The translations under genes were made by a program, and so were the position numbers. Shown one piece after another: positions 5,811 through 6,789 of a DNA stretch of 6,789 bases. This DNA is from Alphaproteobacteria bacterium. Its GTDB lineage: Bacteria; Pseudomonadota; Alphaproteobacteria; ATCC43930; CGMCC-115725. Under the pieces are notes generated by a model, which ran no database searches, was not told the origin of the DNA, and saw only the letters and a list, made by a program, of their open reading frames with translations. Position 1 is the first letter of the stretch. Each line of letters begins with the position of its first letter. The stretch spans positions 1 through 6,789 of the forward strand of contig VAZR01000141.1 of assembly GCA_005888515.1 (NCBI GenBank), written 5' to 3'.

Positions 5811-6023
5811 TCACCCAGGGGACGGGCGCTTCCGGCGAGCAACGCGCCAGCCAGGGATGCCCGGCCTCACTGACGGCGCCCGGGCACCGTTTTCCGCATA
5901 GCGCGGGGGTTCTACGATTGATGGAGCATCCTTCTCGACCGGCAACTGAGTGCGCTCGCGGCGCAGCTCCTCGATGCGCGCACGGATGTTGACAAAATCG
6001 TCAGCAGAGCGAGAGCGTGTCAT
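5811..6023 (-). CDS. Small basic hypothetical protein, 'ADDF..IRARIEELRRER' type
   Basis: A 70-residue protein on the minus strand, with GGGAGG (6033-6028 read on that strand) 4 nt before its ATG, one of the best ribosome-binding sites in the window. The N-terminal ~27 residues, 'SADDFVNIRARIEELRRERT', form a charged helix of a type I recall in short uncharacterised Bradyrhizobium-group proteins. The rest is Pro/Arg-rich and ends 'RKRPSPG', probably disordered. There is no signal peptide or membrane segment. A TAATAG (6048-6043, minus strand) could be a -10 element, with no clear -35. It is convergent with the FecR gene, 69 nt between stops, and separated from the upstream NHL gene by a strong terminator, so it likely has its own promoter. 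Function unknown. Confidence 0.65.
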   Translation of the reverse strand: MTRSRSADDFVNIRARIEELRRERTQLPVEKDAPSIVEPPRYAENGARAPSVRPGIPGWRVARRKRPSPG

Positions 6024-6049
6024 AGTTCCTCCCGTTCGTTTCTATTAGG

Positions 6050-6101
6050 CCCGGTTCAGATCCCGGCCCATTCCGTCGATCGAGAAGACGACCTGAACGG
6101 G
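6050..6101. other. Imperfect inverted repeat upstream of the small minus-strand gene
   Basis: CCCGGTTCAG (6050-6059) and CTGAACGGG (6093-6101) are complementary apart from one bulged G, with a 33-nt spacer. The left arm lies close to the TAATAG -10 candidate of the gene at 5811-6023, so it could be a regulator-binding site or part of a 5' leader structure. Read directly from the sequence; role unknown. Confidence 0.3.
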
Positions 6102-6109
6102 TAAGCGGC

Positions 6110-6142
6110 AAAAAAAGGCCAGCTCGGGTTGCCCGGCCGGCC
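6110..6142 (-). terminator. Rho-independent terminator of the NHL-repeat gene
   Basis: On the minus strand, GGCCGGCCGGG pairs with CCCGAGCTGGCC (11 base pairs, including one G-U, with one bulged A) around the loop CAA, and is followed at once by seven T. This is a complete intrinsic terminator, about 150 nt after the stop of the NHL gene and upstream of the small gene at 5811-6023. It therefore separates these two co-oriented genes into different transcripts. Confidence 0.85.
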
Positions 6143-6204
6143 TCAGTCTCCCGTGCCCCGCGATCGTCCCTGGGCGCTTGATGCTGTAGCTACTGCCGCC
6201 GCCG

Positions 6205-6236
6205 CTTTCCTGCCCGCTTGGCGGCAGGCAGGAAAG
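6205..6236. other. 10-bp perfect hairpin in the NHL gene 3' region
   Basis: CTTTCCTGCC (6205-6214) and GGCAGGAAAG (6227-6236) are perfectly complementary around a 12-nt loop. The structure lies between the NHL stop codon and the terminator, with no T-tract on either strand. It may stabilise the 3' end of the mRNA or be part of a 3'-derived small RNA ending at the terminator. Confidence 0.45.
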
Positions 6237-6257
6237 GCCGGGGCGGCTTTGCACGCT

Positions 6258-6282
6258 GGATGCCGCGTTATGCCCGGCATCC
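6258..6282. other. 8-bp hairpin just after the NHL stop codon
   Basis: GGATGCCG (6258-6265) and CGGCATCC (6275-6282) pair perfectly around a 9-nt loop. On the minus strand the hairpin begins 8 nt after the TAA stop (6293-6291). No T-tract follows. It is one of two hairpins placed ahead of the real terminator at 6110-6142. Confidence 0.4.
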
Positions 6283-6290
6283 GCGAAGCC

Positions 6291-6789
6291 TTACAGGTTC
6301 GCCTGGAAATCGCTGTAGTTGCGAAGCTTCTTGTAGATCTGCAGCCGATTCCGCTGACTATCCGCGATGATGACCGAATCGCTGTTGGCGTCGAATTCGA
6401 CCGCGGTCGGGAAGCACAGCCGCCATTGCGGCTCGAGGCTCTTCACCCGACGCCGGGCTTTCGCCATATCGGGGTTGGCATCGATGCTCTGCTGGCCCCA
6501 CTTCGACAGCACCTGGGCGTCACCCACCAGTGTCGTGATCGGCCCTCCCTCGGAGTCGAACACGCAGACCCGATGGTTGCCCCAATCGCTCACATAGATG
6601 TCGCCGTCGCTGTCGACCGCGACATCGGTCGGGTGATTGAACTGGTCTGTCCTGGGGTAACCCGCCTTCTCGCTGTCGCCGGTGACGTAAGGACCAAAAA
6701 TCGTCACGGCATAGGCGCCTTCCGGCTCCTGGATTGCGCCGTATGAGCCGATGGTCATCAGGCACTTGCCCGCCGGCGACAATTTCTGA
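6291..6789 (-). CDS. NHL-repeat beta-propeller protein, C-terminal part (5' end outside window)
   Basis: The frame is open to the right edge (reading Q-K-L-S-P-A-G-K...) and ends in TAA at 6291, so at least 165 C-terminal residues are present. 'QKLSPAGKCLMTIG' is the closing strand of a preceding blade. 'FNHPTDVAVDSDGDIYVSDWGNHRVCVFD' is a clear NHL repeat, and 'FPTAVEFDANSDSVIIADSQRNRLQIYKK' is a second. Between them is a helical, charged insertion ('SKWGQQSIDANPDMAKARRRV'), which I recall in bacterial NHL propellers of this kind. NHL propellers usually mediate protein or ligand binding and are often exported; the N-terminus that would show a signal peptide is missing. The TTG at 6782 is internal to the likely gene, not a start I would choose. 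It is transcribed away from the right edge and ended by the terminator at 6110-6142. Confidence 0.88.
   Translation of the reverse strand, partial: QKLSPAGKCLMTIGSYGAIQEPEGAYAVTIFGPYVTGDSEKAGYPRTDQFNHPTDVAVDSDGDIYVSDWGNHRVCVFDSEGGPITTLVGDAQVLSKWGQQSIDANPDMAKARRRVKSLEPQWRLCFPTAVEFDANSDSVIIADSQRNRLQIYKKLRNYSDFQANL

Noticed and set aside
6045..6254. 69-codon minus-strand frame ending 'FSIDGMGRDLNRA'
   Set aside because: The tail looks protein-like, but the frame reads straight through the 10-bp hairpin and the intrinsic terminator, and its start has no ribosome-binding site. At most it is a relic.
6129..6746. 205-codon plus-strand frame opposite the NHL gene
   Set aside because: The minus strand shows two NHL repeats. 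The plus frame also runs through two hairpins and the terminator stem and has no recognisable motif.

Overview
The window is GC-rich and reads like an alphaproteobacterial chromosome, most likely Hyphomicrobiales of the Bradyrhizobium/Rhodopseudomonas type. That placement rests on codon use, on the style of the small hypothetical proteins (a 'MWEQLTPADI' protein and an 'ADDF..IRARIEELRRER' protein) and on a FecR-domain secreted protein of a kind I associate with this order. It is inference from composition and remembered families, not from a search. I see no rRNA, tRNA, CRISPR array, insertion sequence or phage gene.

Layout. (1) Positions 1-1852, + strand: the C-terminal part of a medium-chain zinc-type alcohol dehydrogenase, then 21 nt later a complete DctA/GltP-type dicarboxylate:cation symporter. 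The two probably form the end of one metabolic operon (uptake of an organic acid or amino acid plus an oxidation step). A 9-bp hairpin sits across the symporter stop codon. (2) Positions about 1853-3083: sparsely coded. It holds a doubtful small acidic ORF, one convincing small hypothetical gene (2338-2694) with a good ribosome-binding site, and about 400 nt without a convincing gene but with GC-rich palindromes. (3) Positions 3084-5741, + strand: an 11-codon leader ORF with the best Shine-Dalgarno of the region overlaps the start of a TPR plus beta-barrel outer-membrane protein resembling Slam (surface lipoprotein assembly modifier, DUF560). Eleven nt later comes a secreted FecR-domain protein whose last ~95 residues look like the small C-terminal barrel of TbpB-type proteins. 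(4) Positions 5811-6789, - strand: a small hypothetical gene and, upstream of it, the C-terminal part of an NHL-repeat beta-propeller protein. A textbook rho-independent terminator (6110-6142) lies between them.

The most interesting unit is region 3. Slam proteins are the outer-membrane components of the type XI secretion system, and their usual cargoes end in a TbpB-like barrel. Here a Slam-like protein is directly followed, in the same operon, by a protein that joins a FecR domain to a TbpB-like barrel and has a plain Sec signal with no lipobox. The simplest reading is a transporter/cargo pair exporting a soluble or surface-retained FecR protein. The family assignments come from visible motifs; the functional link is inference.
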